Positions 47,160 to 55,556 of a stretch of 64,000 nucleotides of DNA are shown piece by piece (the first letter of the stretch is position 1; each line of letters opens with the position of its first letter). A model generated the notes under the pieces. That model saw only the letters and a program-made list of their open reading frames with translations, was not told where the DNA came from and did not search any database. The position numbers were made by a program, and so were the translations under genes. The DNA is from an uncultured Aquitalea sp. (lineage in GTDB: Bacteria; Pseudomonadota; Gammaproteobacteria; Burkholderiales; Chromobacteriaceae): contig NZ_CAMFLA010000004.1 in the NCBI RefSeq assembly GCF_945957525.1, forward strand, positions 124,001 through 188,000. The letters are read 5' to 3'.

Positions 47160-47776
47160 GACTGATAGCGCTCCCATAGCAAGGCGGCGTCAAACCGGCT
47201 GGCGCTGGTGGCCAGCAAAATGATCAGGGCGAAAAACGACCACAAGCCGATGCCCGGATGCACTTGCGCCAAGTGCGCCAGCTTTACCAGCGACACCAGC
47301 ACGCCCAGCAAAAACACCTCCACCATGCCCCAGGGATGCACCATCTGGATCAGGCGCATCACTTTGGGAAACCCGCGCGGAGCGCGACCCAGCGTCAGCG
47401 GCAGCAAGAGATAGAGCAAGGCCAGCAGTTCGATCCCCGGCAACAGCACCCCGGTAAACAGCACCAGCATCGCCACCGGCAGCATGTCCTGCCGCATCAG
47501 CTGCGAAGCCGTGCCCAGCAGGGTGGTGGCGGTGCGCACACCGCCCGCCTCCAGCCCGACCACCGGAAACACATTGGCCAATGTGAAGACAAACAGACCG
47601 GCCACTACCAGCGCCAGCGAGGTTTGCGGCTGATAGCCCCGGGCGCGGTGCAGCAAGCCGCCGCATCGGCAGCACGCGACGTTTTGCACATCGGAATGCG
47701 GCGCGTACTGCAGCAGGTCACACTCGTGGCAGGCGTGCAGCGCAGTCTGATGACGTTGCCCGAAGGAAGGATTCAT
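47141..47776 (-). CDS. pqiA: Paraquat-inducible protein A, N-terminal-half homologue
   Basis: This 211-residue protein has two CxxC pairs (HACHECDLLQ and VACCRCGGLLHR), probably a small metal site, then four membrane segments. It carries the PqiA motifs LANVFPVVGLEAGG and HPWGMVEVFLLGVLVSLVKLAHLAQV. It is the first gene of the pqi operon, and its end overlaps the next gene. Together the two halves would equal one full PqiA. Confidence 0.9.
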   Translation of the reverse strand: MNPSFGQRHQTALHACHECDLLQYAPHSDVQNVACCRCGGLLHRARGYQPQTSLALVVAGLFVFTLANVFPVVGLEAGGVRTATTLLGTASQLMRQDMLPVAMLVLFTGVLLPGIELLALLYLLLPLTLGRAPRGFPKVMRLIQMVHPWGMVEVFLLGVLVSLVKLAHLAQVHPGIGLWSFFALIILLATSASRFDAALLWERYQSCRATH

Positions 47777-47800
47777 GGAGCGGTATTGTAAACACAGGCA

Positions 47801-48112
47801 TCAACATGGGAAACCGCCGGCGGGGTCGCCGGGCATGGCTTTGCGCGCTGCGGTGAAGCGCCACCAGGGCAAGGCCTCGCCGGTATCCATGAAATGAGTG
47901 ACCGACATCAGCGTGTCCAGCACGCAAGGATCTTGCCGGCACTGGGTCAGCACACCCAGCTCGCGATACAGCGCGAGCGCATCCCTGCCCTTCAGCTGTG
48001 ACGGTTCGTGGATGCCCAGCAATTGCAGATCAACCGCCATGGCCGGGCCGATATTGGGCAACTCTTGCAGATGGCGGGTGTGTTCTGGCGGTTTGCAACG
48101 ATCCGGATGCAT
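47801..48112 (-). CDS. Cdd1-like helix-hairpin-helix protein
   Basis: This 103-residue protein has a helix-hairpin-helix motif ELPNIGPAMAVDLQLLGIHEPSQLKG near the N-terminus. Further on come CRQDPCVLDTLMSVTHFMDTG and PWWRFTAARKAM, the pattern of the Cdd1 ('pathogenicity locus') family. The motif suggests nucleic-acid contact but no function is established. It is separated by 24 bases from pqiA1 and could lie at the front of that operon. Confidence 0.8.
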   Translation of the reverse strand: MHPDRCKPPEHTRHLQELPNIGPAMAVDLQLLGIHEPSQLKGRDALALYRELGVLTQCRQDPCVLDTLMSVTHFMDTGEALPWWRFTAARKAMPGDPAGGFPC

Positions 48113-48271
48113 GAGGCGCTATCCAATCAGGCGAAGTGAACCTTCATTATGCATCAGCCGGCGCGGCTTCGCCCCGACCCGTGGCCGCTGGTTTTCTTAT
48201 CCGCGCTCAAGGATTCGAGCCCGGGTCTTCGGCAAACTCGTGGCCTGTTCGCAACCCACCGGAGTTTCACC

Positions 48272-48592
48272 ATGAGCCTGCCTGACGCCACTTTTGTATT
48301 CGACGCGCGCGGCGTCGCCAAACGCTTTCGCCATGCCGCCATCTTTGGCGCGCTGGAGTCGCTGCACAACGGCGAAGCCATGCGTTTCGTCAACGACCAT
48401 GATCCCCTGCCGCTGCTGGAGCAGATCCGCACCCGCTACGGCCATCAGATCAGCTATCGATATGTTGACCGCACTGCTGACGGCGTGGTGATCGACTTTG
48501 CGGTCAGCCTGCCGGAAATCGCCGAACCGCAGAATGCCGGAGGTGGCTGCGGCGGCGGCGCTGGCGGCGGCTGCGGCTGCTCTGGTCACTGA
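48272..48592 (+). CDS. DUF2249-family protein with Cys/Gly-rich tail
   Basis: This 106-residue protein has a DUF2249 domain: FDARGVAKRFRHAAIFGALESLHNGEAMRFVNDHDPLPLLEQI. The core is followed by YRYVDRTADGVVIDFAVS and a C-terminal Gly/Cys tail (GGGCGGGAGGGCGCSGH). DUF2249 proteins often occur with redox or nitric-oxide functions; the cysteine tail could bind metal. The ATG at 48272 follows CCGGAG. A copy of the repeated word lies 35 bases upstream (48227-48237). Confidence 0.8.
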   Translation: MSLPDATFVFDARGVAKRFRHAAIFGALESLHNGEAMRFVNDHDPLPLLEQIRTRYGHQISYRYVDRTADGVVIDFAVSLPEIAEPQNAGGGCGGGAGGGCGCSGH

Positions 48593-48627
48593 TACCCGCC
48601 CGGCCGCGCCTTGCGGCGCCGTTTCCA

Positions 48628-48660
48628 CAGGTCAGCCCAAGGGCTGGCCTGTTTGCTTTT
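48628..48660 (+). terminator. Terminator of the DUF2249 gene
   Basis: An 11-bp stem CAGGTCAGCCC (48628-48638) / GGGCTGGCCTG (48641-48651, one mismatch) is followed by TTTGCTTTT. A second weaker hairpin, GTCGCC/GGCGAC, with an AT-rich tail follows near 48702-48725. Confidence 0.8.
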
Positions 48661-48883
48661 CTCACGCAAAAACCCGGTTTCTTTGTAACAACATGTTATC
48701 AGTCGCCAATCGGCGACAGAATTTTTTCTTTTTATTTTCAACAAGTTAATTAGAAAAAATCGAGAATGACAAGTCCGGTCCATTTGTAAGCAGCAGATTG
48801 CAAAAAAAACTAACATTTCGCCGCTGGCCGCCCGCCAATCCGTCTGCCTACACTGCAGCCATCAAAACAAGGAGGTGCAAATC

Positions 48884-49261
48884 ATGAAAGCGAAAATCCT
48901 TACCGCCACCCTGCTGCTCACGCTGGCTGCCAGCGCGGCACAGGCCGGCTCCATGACTACGGACGCCATCCTCGGCGGCGCGCTGGGAGGCGCAGCGGGC
49001 GCAGCCGTCGGCTCCGCCGTGGGCGGCCGCAACGGCGCCATCATCGGCAGCGCCATCGGCGGCGCCACCGGTACGGCCATTGCCACCAAGGACGAATACC
49101 GCCGCCCGCCTCCGCGCCAATATCAGGTGGACTACCGCGAATCGCGCAACTACTGGGGCGATCGTCGCGAGGAAGAACGCCGCTGGGAAGAGCGTCGCTG
49201 GGACCACGACCACCGCGGCCGCTGGCACCATGACAACGGCTGGCACGGCCATCGCGACTGA
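48884..49261 (+). CDS. Glycine-zipper 2TM-like exported protein
   Basis: This 125-residue protein has a signal peptide (start MKAKILTATLLLTLAASAAQA). A glycine-zipper follows (AILGGALGGAAGAAVGSAVGG and AIIGSAIGGATGTAIA, about residues 30-66), then a tail dominated by Arg, Glu, Asp, His and Trp. Such proteins insert a hairpin in the envelope; the His/Arg tail may bind metal or polyanions. AGGAGG is eight bases before ATG 48884. The upstream spacer (48661-48883) is unusually AT-rich. Confidence 0.82.
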   Translation: MKAKILTATLLLTLAASAAQAGSMTTDAILGGALGGAAGAAVGSAVGGRNGAIIGSAIGGATGTAIATKDEYRRPPPRQYQVDYRESRNYWGDRREEERRWEERRWDHDHRGRWHHDNGWHGHRD

Positions 49262-49281
49262 TCTCGCCCCGTCAAGACAAA

Positions 49282-49305
49282 AGCCCCGGCATGCCGGGGC
49301 TTTTT
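49282..49305 (+). terminator. Terminator of the glycine-zipper gene
   Basis: An 8-bp perfect stem AGCCCCGG (49282-49289) / CCGGGGCT (49294-49301) with a CATG loop is followed by TTTT, 20 bases past the stop. Confidence 0.9.
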
Positions 49306-49326
49306 GTTGTGTCTTGGCCTATGGGC

Positions 49327-50100
49327 TCAAGCCAGCCAAGAAACCGCCATATCCCAGCCCAGCTTGCCGATCAGCACCGAAGTCAGCAGCAAGAACAGGA
49401 TGCGCACAAAACCGGCGCCCTTTTTCATGGCGATCCAGGAGCCGGCCATCGCACCCAGCACATTGAAACCCGCCATCGGAATGGCGTACTGGAACAGCAC
49501 ATTGCCGGTTGGAATGAAGAAAGTGAGCGCCGCCACATTGGTGGTGAGGTTCACCACCTTGGCCGCGGCGGAGGCGTGGAGAAAATCGAAGGCAAAGCAG
49601 CGGATGAACAGGAAAATCAGAAAGCTGCCAGTGCCGGGGCCGAACAAACCGTCGTAAAAACCGATGGCTCCACCGATAGCCATGCCCATCGCCATCTCGC
49701 GGCGGCCAATGGCCACCGGCTTGTGCAGTTTGCCGAAGTCCTTTTTCCACAAGGTGTACACCGCCATCACGATCAGCAACACCAGCACCATGGGCCGGAT
49801 ATACGCCTTAGGAATGGCGTTGACCGTGGCCGCGCCGGCAAAGGACATGACGAAGGCGGTGGCCGCCGCCGGCAGCACCAGATTCCACGGCAGTTTCACG
49901 CGCTTGAGATAGCTGCGCGCGGCGGACAGCGTGCCCACCGCCGACGACATCTTGTTGGTGCCAAACAAGGTAGCGGCTGAATAATTGGGCAGAAAATTGA
50001 ACAGGGCCGGGGTCTGGATCAGCCCCCCCCCGCCAACAGCGGCATCGATCATGCCGGCCATGAAAGAAAAGAAACACAAACAACCCAGCGTCAGTAACAT
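49327..50100 (-). CDS. TSUP (TauE/SafE) family sulfite/anion exporter
   Basis: This 257-residue protein has about eight membrane segments in two DUF81 repeats. The first repeat is MIDAAVGGGGLIQTPAL...GTNKMSSAVGTLSAARSY, and the second is GGAIGFYDGLFGPGTGSFLIF...NLTTNVAALTFFIPTG. TSUP proteins export sulfite, sulfoacetate or similar anions. The start at 50100 follows TGGAG; longer starts are open. The GGGG motif is encoded by a run of nine G. It is divergent from a LysR regulator that probably controls it. Confidence 0.87.
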   Translation of the reverse strand: MLLTLGCLCFFSFMAGMIDAAVGGGGLIQTPALFNFLPNYSAATLFGTNKMSSAVGTLSAARSYLKRVKLPWNLVLPAAATAFVMSFAGAATVNAIPKAYIRPMVLVLLIVMAVYTLWKKDFGKLHKPVAIGRREMAMGMAIGGAIGFYDGLFGPGTGSFLIFLFIRCFAFDFLHASAAAKVVNLTTNVAALTFFIPTGNVLFQYAIPMAGFNVLGAMAGSWIAMKKGAGFVRILFLLLTSVLIGKLGWDMAVSWLA

Positions 50101-50151
50101 GCCGTTCTCCAGAAACATGCCGGCATTGTAAGTCTTGCCGGCGCCGGCATG

Positions 50152-50179
50152 TTGCAATACCGTATTGCAATATTTGCAA
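50152..50179. promoter_or_regulatory. Palindromic operator between the TSUP and LysR genes
   Basis: TTGCAATA (50152-50159) and TATTGCAA (50163-50170) form a perfect inverted repeat with a 3-base centre. A further half-site TTTGCAA ends at 50179. It lies in the 96-base divergent spacer and has the T-N-A dyad shape of LysR-type binding sites. Confidence 0.65.
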
Positions 50180-50196
50180 TAAAGAGCGCGATCACG

Positions 50197-51111
50197 ATGA
50201 AACTGCTATGGGAATTGCGCGTGTTCTGCGCCGTGGTAGAGCGCAAGAGCTTTGTCTCCGCAGCCCGCCAACTAGGCACCTCGCCCAGCAGCGCCACCCG
50301 CGCCGTGCAAGCGCTGGAGGAAGCACTGGGTTCGCCCTTGCTGGCCCGCTCGCAAAAACAGGTGAGCCTGACGCTGGCCGGGGAAAGTTATTACGACACG
50401 GCCCGCCGCATGCTGGACCTGCAGGAAGAAGCGGAAGACGACCTGGCCGCCATGGCCGCGTCGCCGCAGGGGCTGCTGCGTTTTTCCGCCCCGGAAATCA
50501 TGGCCAGCCACTTTTTGCCGCCGGTGCTGGATCAACTGGCGCAAGCGCATCCGCAATTGCGCTTCGACATCCTTTACAGCGACACAGTGCTGGAGCCGAT
50601 TCGCGAGAAGCTGGATTTCAGCATTCGTGGCGCATATCCGGCTTCCAGCGAGCTGATCGGCTTCCCGCTGTGGAGCTATCAGCGCCGCCTGTACGCCAGC
50701 CCGGCGTATCTGGCGCGCTTCGGCCAGGCTGATGCGCCGGAGCAACTGACGCGCCATCGCATCCTGATCCACGCCGCGCCGCGCATTCTGAAAGCGTGGA
50801 ACTTTGTCTCGGCGGAACATGAGATCAGCCTCAACCTCAACGCCGCGCACCGGGTCAGCTCCGGCGCCGCCGTCCTGCACGCCGCCTTGTCCGGCATGGG
50901 CATCGCCCGCATGGGCGACTGGCTGGCCGAGCCCCTCGTGCGCGCCGGTCAACTGGTGCGCCTGTGCCCTTCCTACCGCATCGTCTCCAGCAAAGGCGAA
51001 GACGCGCAGATGCACGCGGTATTCGCCAGCCGACGCATACCGCGTAAGGCGCGGATGGTGCTGGAGAGCGTGCGAGAGGCGGCGCGGGCGGCGGGTTTCG
51101 GCCAAGACTGA
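50197..51111 (+). CDS. LysR-family transcriptional regulator
   Basis: This 304-residue protein has an N-terminal winged helix-turn-helix (about residues 1-65; FVSAARQLGTSPSSATRAVQALEEALGSPLL) and a periplasmic-binding-like effector domain. The ATG at 50197 (MKLLWELRVFCAVVERKSF) gives the normal start. It is divergent from the TSUP exporter gene with a palindromic site between, so the likely role is control of anion export. The effector is unknown. Confidence 0.9.
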   Translation: MKLLWELRVFCAVVERKSFVSAARQLGTSPSSATRAVQALEEALGSPLLARSQKQVSLTLAGESYYDTARRMLDLQEEAEDDLAAMAASPQGLLRFSAPEIMASHFLPPVLDQLAQAHPQLRFDILYSDTVLEPIREKLDFSIRGAYPASSELIGFPLWSYQRRLYASPAYLARFGQADAPEQLTRHRILIHAAPRILKAWNFVSAEHEISLNLNAAHRVSSGAAVLHAALSGMGIARMGDWLAEPLVRAGQLVRLCPSYRIVSSKGEDAQMHAVFASRRIPRKARMVLESVREAARAAGFGQD

Positions 51112-51137
51112 TCCCGGCACTGCAAACCCGGAACAAC

Positions 51138-51165
51138 AAAAAGGGCCTGCAACAGCAGGCCCTTT
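51138..51165. terminator. Terminator between convergent lysR and alcohol dehydrogenase genes
   Basis: An 11-bp perfect stem AAAGGGCCTGC (51140-51150) / GCAGGCCCTTT (51155-51165) with an AACA loop has TTTTT on the minus side. It can serve the alcohol dehydrogenase gene and probably also lysR. Confidence 0.9.
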
Positions 51166-51186
51166 CCCGTGATGAAAGCAACAGGC

Positions 51187-52317
51187 TTACAGCGCGGCAC
51201 GGTAAATCGCGCAGATCTCCTCATGCGTAGCCTGAACCGGATTGGTAAAGCCGCAGGCGTCTTTCAGCGCATTGTCGGCCAGCACCGGAATGTCGGCTTC
51301 CTTCACGCCCAGCTGAGTCAGGCCGGCCGGAATGCCCACTTTTTCCGCCAGCTTGCGGATGGCGGCAATAGCGGCCTCGGCACTGGCTTCGGCGCCCAGC
51401 GCCACCGCCACATCGGCCAGGCGCGCAGCAGCCACCTTGCTGTTGAAAGCCTGCACGTGCGGCAGCAATACCGCGTTGCAAACACCGTGCGGCAGATCAT
51501 AGAAGCCGCCCAACTGGTGGGCCATGGCGTGCACATAACCCAGCGACGCGTTGTTGAACGCCATGCCGGCCAGGAACTGCGCGTAAGCCATCTGTTCGCG
51601 GGCTTCCATGTCCTTGCCGTCCGCCACCGCGCGCGGCAGAAAGGCAACGATCAGCGATACCGCTTTCAGCGCGCAGGCATCGGTAATCGGCGTGGCGATG
51701 GTGGACACATAGGCCTCAACGGCGTGGGTGAGCGCGTCCATGCCGGTGGCGGCAGTCAGTGCGGCAGGCATGCCCACCATGGTTTCCGGATCGTTTACCG
51801 ACAGAATCGGCGTGGTGTGTTTGTCTACGATGGCCATTTTGATATGGCGCGATTCGTCCGTGATGATGCAGAAGCGGGTCATCTCACTGGCGGTGCCGGC
51901 AGTGGTATTGATGGCTACCAGCGGCAGTTGCGGCTTGGCGGATTTGTCCACGCCTTCGTAGTCCTGGATCTTGCCGCCGTTCACCGCCACCAGGGCGATG
52001 GCCTTGGCGCAATCGTGCGGCGAGCCGCCGCCCAGCGAAATCACCACGTCGCACTGCTTGTCCTTGAGGATGGCAAGGCCGGCGTTGACGTTGGCGCAGG
52101 TGGGGTTGGGATGCACGCCGTCAAACACGGCGGACTGGATATCCGCTTCGGCCAACAGGCCGGCCACCTTGTCGGCAAGGCCGGCTTTGACCAGGCCGCC
52201 ATCGGTCACGATCAGCGCGCGGCGATAGCCATGACCCTTCATGGTATCCACCGCCTGCCGCAGACAGCCGGCGCCCATCAGGTTGAGGGAAGGAATAAAG
52301 AATGCGGTAGTAGCCAT
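51187..52317 (-). CDS. Iron-containing alcohol dehydrogenase
   Basis: This 376-residue group III dehydrogenase has the NAD-binding [16 protein letters not shown] segment. The iron ligands lie in [27 protein letters not shown] and surrounding histidines; [17 protein letters not shown] is the nucleotide/substrate loop. The sequence resembles the AdhB/YiaY branch (ethanol or L-threonine-type alcohol oxidation). GGAG precedes the ATG. It is a single gene with a terminator. Confidence 0.92.
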   Translation of the reverse strand: MATTAFFIPSLNLMGAGCLRQAVDTMKGHGYRRALIVTDGGLVKAGLADKVAGLLAEADIQSAVFDGVHPNPTCANVNAGLAILKDKQCDVVISLGGGSPHDCAKAIALVAVNGGKIQDYEGVDKSAKPQLPLVAINTTAGTASEMTRFCIITDESRHIKMAIVDKHTTPILSVNDPETMVGMPAALTAATGMDALTHAVEAYVSTIATPITDACALKAVSLIVAFLPRAVADGKDMEAREQMAYAQFLAGMAFNNASLGYVHAMAHQLGGFYDLPHGVCNAVLLPHVQAFNSKVAAARLADVAVALGAEASAEAAIAAIRKLAEKVGIPAGLTQLGVKEADIPVLADNALKDACGFTNPVQATHEEICAIYRAAL

Positions 52318-52505
52318 GGCGGATCTCCTGAGTCATTCGAAAGTCTGACCTTGATGATAAGCCGTATCATTTGCAACGATCTTGCCCAATATCAAATGCT
52401 GTCGGGATTATCCGCCATCAGCTGCTGCTCACGTTTCAGCGCAAGACGCCAGACTACCAGCTACCCGGGCCGCCCACGCGGTAAACGCACTGCGAAGCCG
52501 GGCCC

Positions 52506-53246
52506 TCAGGGGCGCAGGCTTTGTTTCACTTCGCGGAAAGGCACGCCATGATAGCGGCGGTAAAACCCATCCAGCGTGCCATCCTGCTGGGCGCGCAGCG
52601 TCTCCTTGTCCACGGCGTCGCGCCAGGCGGACATGCCGGGGCGAAAGGCGATGGGCTGATTCACGCTGGCCACCAGCGGTTGCAAGCGCTTCACTTTTTG
52701 CCCCATCGCCGGCGACAGCCCGGCAAGCGCCGTCGGATCGTCAAACACCACCTCCACCCGGCCATGCGCCAACAGCATGATGGAAGACTCGGTATCTTCG
52801 GCGGGCACGCGCCGCCACTTGTCCATCCTGATCAGCAATTGCGGATAGTCATATGCGGTCACCCAGGCCACCCGTTTGCCGGCGAAATCCTCCAGCCCGC
52901 GATAGCTGGCCGGCCCGTCCCGCCTCACCCAGGGAAACAACACCCAGGCCACCAGCAACTCGCGGCTGGTCATCCAGCCGGCCGGCACCTGGAGCGGCAG
53001 CATGAAACCCACCATATCGGCCCGCCCCTCGCGCATGGCGCGGGCACAGCCATCGGACGAAATGAAGCGATAGTCGAGATCGTCGCCGCGCTGATGCGCC
53101 ACCTTATTGAGAATATCCACCACCAGTCCCGCCGGCTTGCCCTCCGCACGGTAGATGAAAGGCACCCACGGTTCTGCGCACACATGGTAAGTGGCGGCCT
53201 GCGCGGCCGCTGCCCACATCGCCAACATCAGGCTCAGCCATTTCAT
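52506..53246 (-). CDS. Periplasmic solute-binding protein, family 3-like
   Basis: This 246-residue protein has a signal peptide (MKWLSLMLAMWAAAAQA). The SBP_bac_3 fold follows: YHVCAEPWVPFIYRAEGKPAGLVVDILN, then VAWVTAYDYPQLLIRMDKWRRV and VEVVFDDPTALAGL. No permease or ATPase gene is adjacent, so it may be an orphan binding protein or a sensor-type protein rather than part of an uptake system. ATG 53246 is chosen for the clean signal peptide. It is divergent from hutD. Confidence 0.8.
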   Translation of the reverse strand: MKWLSLMLAMWAAAAQAATYHVCAEPWVPFIYRAEGKPAGLVVDILNKVAHQRGDDLDYRFISSDGCARAMREGRADMVGFMLPLQVPAGWMTSRELLVAWVLFPWVRRDGPASYRGLEDFAGKRVAWVTAYDYPQLLIRMDKWRRVPAEDTESSIMLLAHGRVEVVFDDPTALAGLSPAMGQKVKRLQPLVASVNQPIAFRPGMSAWRDAVDKETLRAQQDGTLDGFYRRYHGVPFREVKQSLRP

Positions 53247-53348
53247 AGCATTGCGCCTCTGTTTTCTTAGCCTTTCCAAGATATAGCTGAAGCGCGCCTT
53301 TTTGCCCAAAGCATCGGATAATGCCGGTTTCAGTCCTGAGAGCGCGTC

Positions 53349-53948
53349 ATGCAGAAACTCGATCATCACGCCTACCCTGCCTCGCCCTGGAAGAATGGCG
53401 GCGGCGTCACCCGCCAGGTGCTGATCAGCCCGCAAGGAGCCAGCCTGGATGACTTCGACTTTCGCATCAGCATCGCCGACGTCGGCAGCGACGGGCCGTT
53501 TTCACGCTTCGACGGCGTGGACCGCCACTTGCTGGTACTGTCCGGTGCCGGCATCGCACTGGAGACGCCGCAAGGAGAAATCCGGCTGGACTGCGCCAGC
53601 GCGCCCTATGCCTTCGCCGGCGAAACGCCCATTCGCAGCCGTTTGCCAGATGGCCGCATTACCGACTTCAACGTCATGACCCGGCGCGGTCGTGCTACGC
53701 AAACGGTACGTCAGTTCCAGCTGCACGGCCAGCTGACGCTCAAGGGCGACGGCCTCCCATGGCTCTTGCTGTTGGCCGAAGGACAAGCACTGCAGGCACG
53801 CAACGCTCACGGCCAAACCGCATCGCTCTCCCGTCTGGACGCGCTGCTGCTGACAAACCCTGATGAGCTGACCCTGAACGGCAACGGCTGCCGCGTCATC
53901 GTGGCCGAACTGAAACCGGCCACCGCTCCGAACGGCGACGCCGCGTGA
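53349..53948 (+). CDS. hutD: HutD-family protein
   Basis: This 199-residue cupin-like protein begins with the family motif YPASPWKNGGGVTRQV. It continues DFRISIADVGSDGPFSRFDGVDRHL...LSGAGIAL, as in HutD/Ves proteins. HutD is linked to histidine utilisation and Ves to cold stress in other bacteria; its activity is unknown, and no hut genes are here. Its stop overlaps the start of acpH (GTGA), giving translational coupling. Confidence 0.85.
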   Translation: MQKLDHHAYPASPWKNGGGVTRQVLISPQGASLDDFDFRISIADVGSDGPFSRFDGVDRHLLVLSGAGIALETPQGEIRLDCASAPYAFAGETPIRSRLPDGRITDFNVMTRRGRATQTVRQFQLHGQLTLKGDGLPWLLLLAEGQALQARNAHGQTASLSRLDALLLTNPDELTLNGNGCRVIVAELKPATAPNGDAA

Positions 53949-54520
53949 ACTACCTCGCGCACCTGCACCTGGCGCCGGACCATCCTGCGGCACGGGTAGG
54001 CAATCTGCTGGGGGACTTTCTCAAGCCCTCTGGGGCCGGGCACCTCCCGCCCGACCTGCAAGCGGGCATGGCCCTGCACCGGCGCATTGACGCCCTCACC
54101 GACAGCCACCCGCTGGTGCTGGCCAGCAAGGCGCGCATTGCGCCGGCCAGACGCCGCTACGCCGGCATTCTGGTGGACATCTTTTACGATCATTTCCTGG
54201 CCCGGCACTGGCGCCGCTTCGATGTACGGCCTCTGCCGGACTTCACCCGCCAGTGTTATGCGGAATTGCGCGACTTCCACCCCTGGCTGCCGCCGCGCCT
54301 GCGCGACATCCTGCCCTTGATGTCGGCCGAAGACTGGCTGCTGTCCTACCGCCGCACCGAGGGCATCGCCGATGTGCTGGCCCGCTTTTCGCGTCACCGC
54401 ATCCAGCGCGCCAACCCGGTGGCGGACGGCATCATCGACCTGCTGGAAAACTACGACGGCCTGGAACAGGATTTTCTCGACTTCTATCCCAGCCTTATCG
54501 CCATGGACAAAACACCGTAA
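53945..54520 (+). CDS. acpH: Acyl carrier protein phosphodiesterase
   Basis: This 191-residue HD-like protein removes the phosphopantetheine arm from holo-ACP. It begins (GTG) MNYLAHLHLAPDHPAARVGNLLGDF, the AcpH signature. HRRIDALTDSHP and YAGILVDIFYDHFLARHW carry the metal-binding His/Asp residues, and the C-terminus has the usual LENYDGLEQDFLDFYP. It overlaps hutD by four bases. Confidence 0.9.
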   Translation: MNYLAHLHLAPDHPAARVGNLLGDFLKPSGAGHLPPDLQAGMALHRRIDALTDSHPLVLASKARIAPARRRYAGILVDIFYDHFLARHWRRFDVRPLPDFTRQCYAELRDFHPWLPPRLRDILPLMSAEDWLLSYRRTEGIADVLARFSRHRIQRANPVADGIIDLLENYDGLEQDFLDFYPSLIAMDKTP

Positions 54521-54629
54521 GCGCCGCATGGCTGCCCGCAGGAGCCAAAGAAAAGGCAAGCGATGAAGCCGGACAGCGCCATAGCGCCATCCTTCTCCAG
54601 CCGCCTGCCTTCAGTTTTCCCGGAATGCT

Positions 54630-55334
54630 TTATTTGTGCAGCAAGCCCGCATTGTTCTGCAGCAGTTCCACCAGCAGTTGCTCCGCGCCTTCCCACATGA
54701 TCTGCACGCCCAGGCACATCAGAATGAAGGCCGACAGGCGCAGGAACACTACCGAGCCGGTCTGGCCCAGATAGCCCAACAGGCGGTCCGCATGGCGGTA
54801 GCACATGTACACCAGCACCGAGAGCGACAGCACGGCGGCCAGACTGGCCATGGGCACCAACACGAATTTCACCACCGGCTTGCCGGAAACAATCATCGAC
54901 GCGCCCACCGTGATGGACACCGATACCGAACCCGGCCCCACCGTCAGTGGAAAGGTAAGCGGGTAAAACGCCCGCTGCTTCAGCTCGTCCTTGTTCTCCT
55001 GCCGCACCGGCTCGCTGGAAGGCTGGGTGGATTCGGCCGGGTTGTCGTTCAACATGCGCCAGGCGGCCATGCTGATGATCAGACCGCCGGACAACTGCAC
55101 CACCGGCAACGATACGCCAAAGAATTCCAGCACAAAGCTGCCCACATACATGCTGCCCAACAGCAGCAAGAAGCAATAGATGGCGATACGGCGGGCCAGG
55201 TACGCACGCTGCTCGCGGGTATTGCGCGCCGTCATGGAAATGAAAATGGGCACCAGACCAGGCGGATTGATGATGGGCAGCAAGGCCGCCACCACAAACA
55301 GGTACTTGCTGATGAAAAGAGACACGAGGGGCAT
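54630..55334 (-). CDS. MarC-family integral membrane protein
   Basis: This 234-residue protein has six membrane segments. Motifs LLPIINPPGLVPIFISMTA (TM1) and FYPLTFPLTVGPGSVSVSIT mark the MarC/UPF0056 family. Its length is slightly above the usual ~215-220 because of a polar loop (DNPAESTQPSSEPVRQENKD). The function is unknown despite the name from multiple antibiotic resistance. It is a single minus-strand gene. Confidence 0.9.
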   Translation of the reverse strand: MPLVSLFISKYLFVVAALLPIINPPGLVPIFISMTARNTREQRAYLARRIAIYCFLLLLGSMYVGSFVLEFFGVSLPVVQLSGGLIISMAAWRMLNDNPAESTQPSSEPVRQENKDELKQRAFYPLTFPLTVGPGSVSVSITVGASMIVSGKPVVKFVLVPMASLAAVLSLSVLVYMCYRHADRLLGYLGQTGSVVFLRLSAFILMCLGVQIMWEGAEQLLVELLQNNAGLLHK

Positions 55335-55455
55335 GTTGTTATTCTCCGGGCTTGTCGCCCTGTTTTAGACGGTGGATGTGGCGTGATTCTAGCACTGGCG
55401 CGGCAGGCGGCAACGTCCACGCGCAACGACTGGCAAGCAATCGGGGCAGGAAAAA

Positions 55456-55490
55456 CAAAAAAGGGAAAGTCCGGGGACTTTCCCTTTTTC
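55456..55490. terminator. Bidirectional terminator after lysP
   Basis: A 12-bp stem from AAAGGGAAAGTC (55460-55471) to GACTTTCCCTTT (55476-55487) is flanked by A-rich sequence on the left and TTTTT on the right. It stops lysP transcription about 65 bases past its stop codon. Confidence 0.88.
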
Positions 55491-55556
55491 CACGGGCGCT
55501 CAAACCGGCCCGACCAAGTGCCGTTCTGTCAGCAGGCCGGCATCACCGTGCTTGCC

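Noticed and set aside
48205..48240. tRNA-like T-arm (GATTCGAGCCC) upstream of the DUF2249 gene
   Set aside because: The flanking stems do not pair and no anticodon or acceptor arms can be built.
54484..54579. 32-codon Cys-containing ORF overlapping the end of acpH
   Set aside because: A purine-rich stretch precedes it, but it runs antisense into acpH and lacks any family resemblance; support is too weak.
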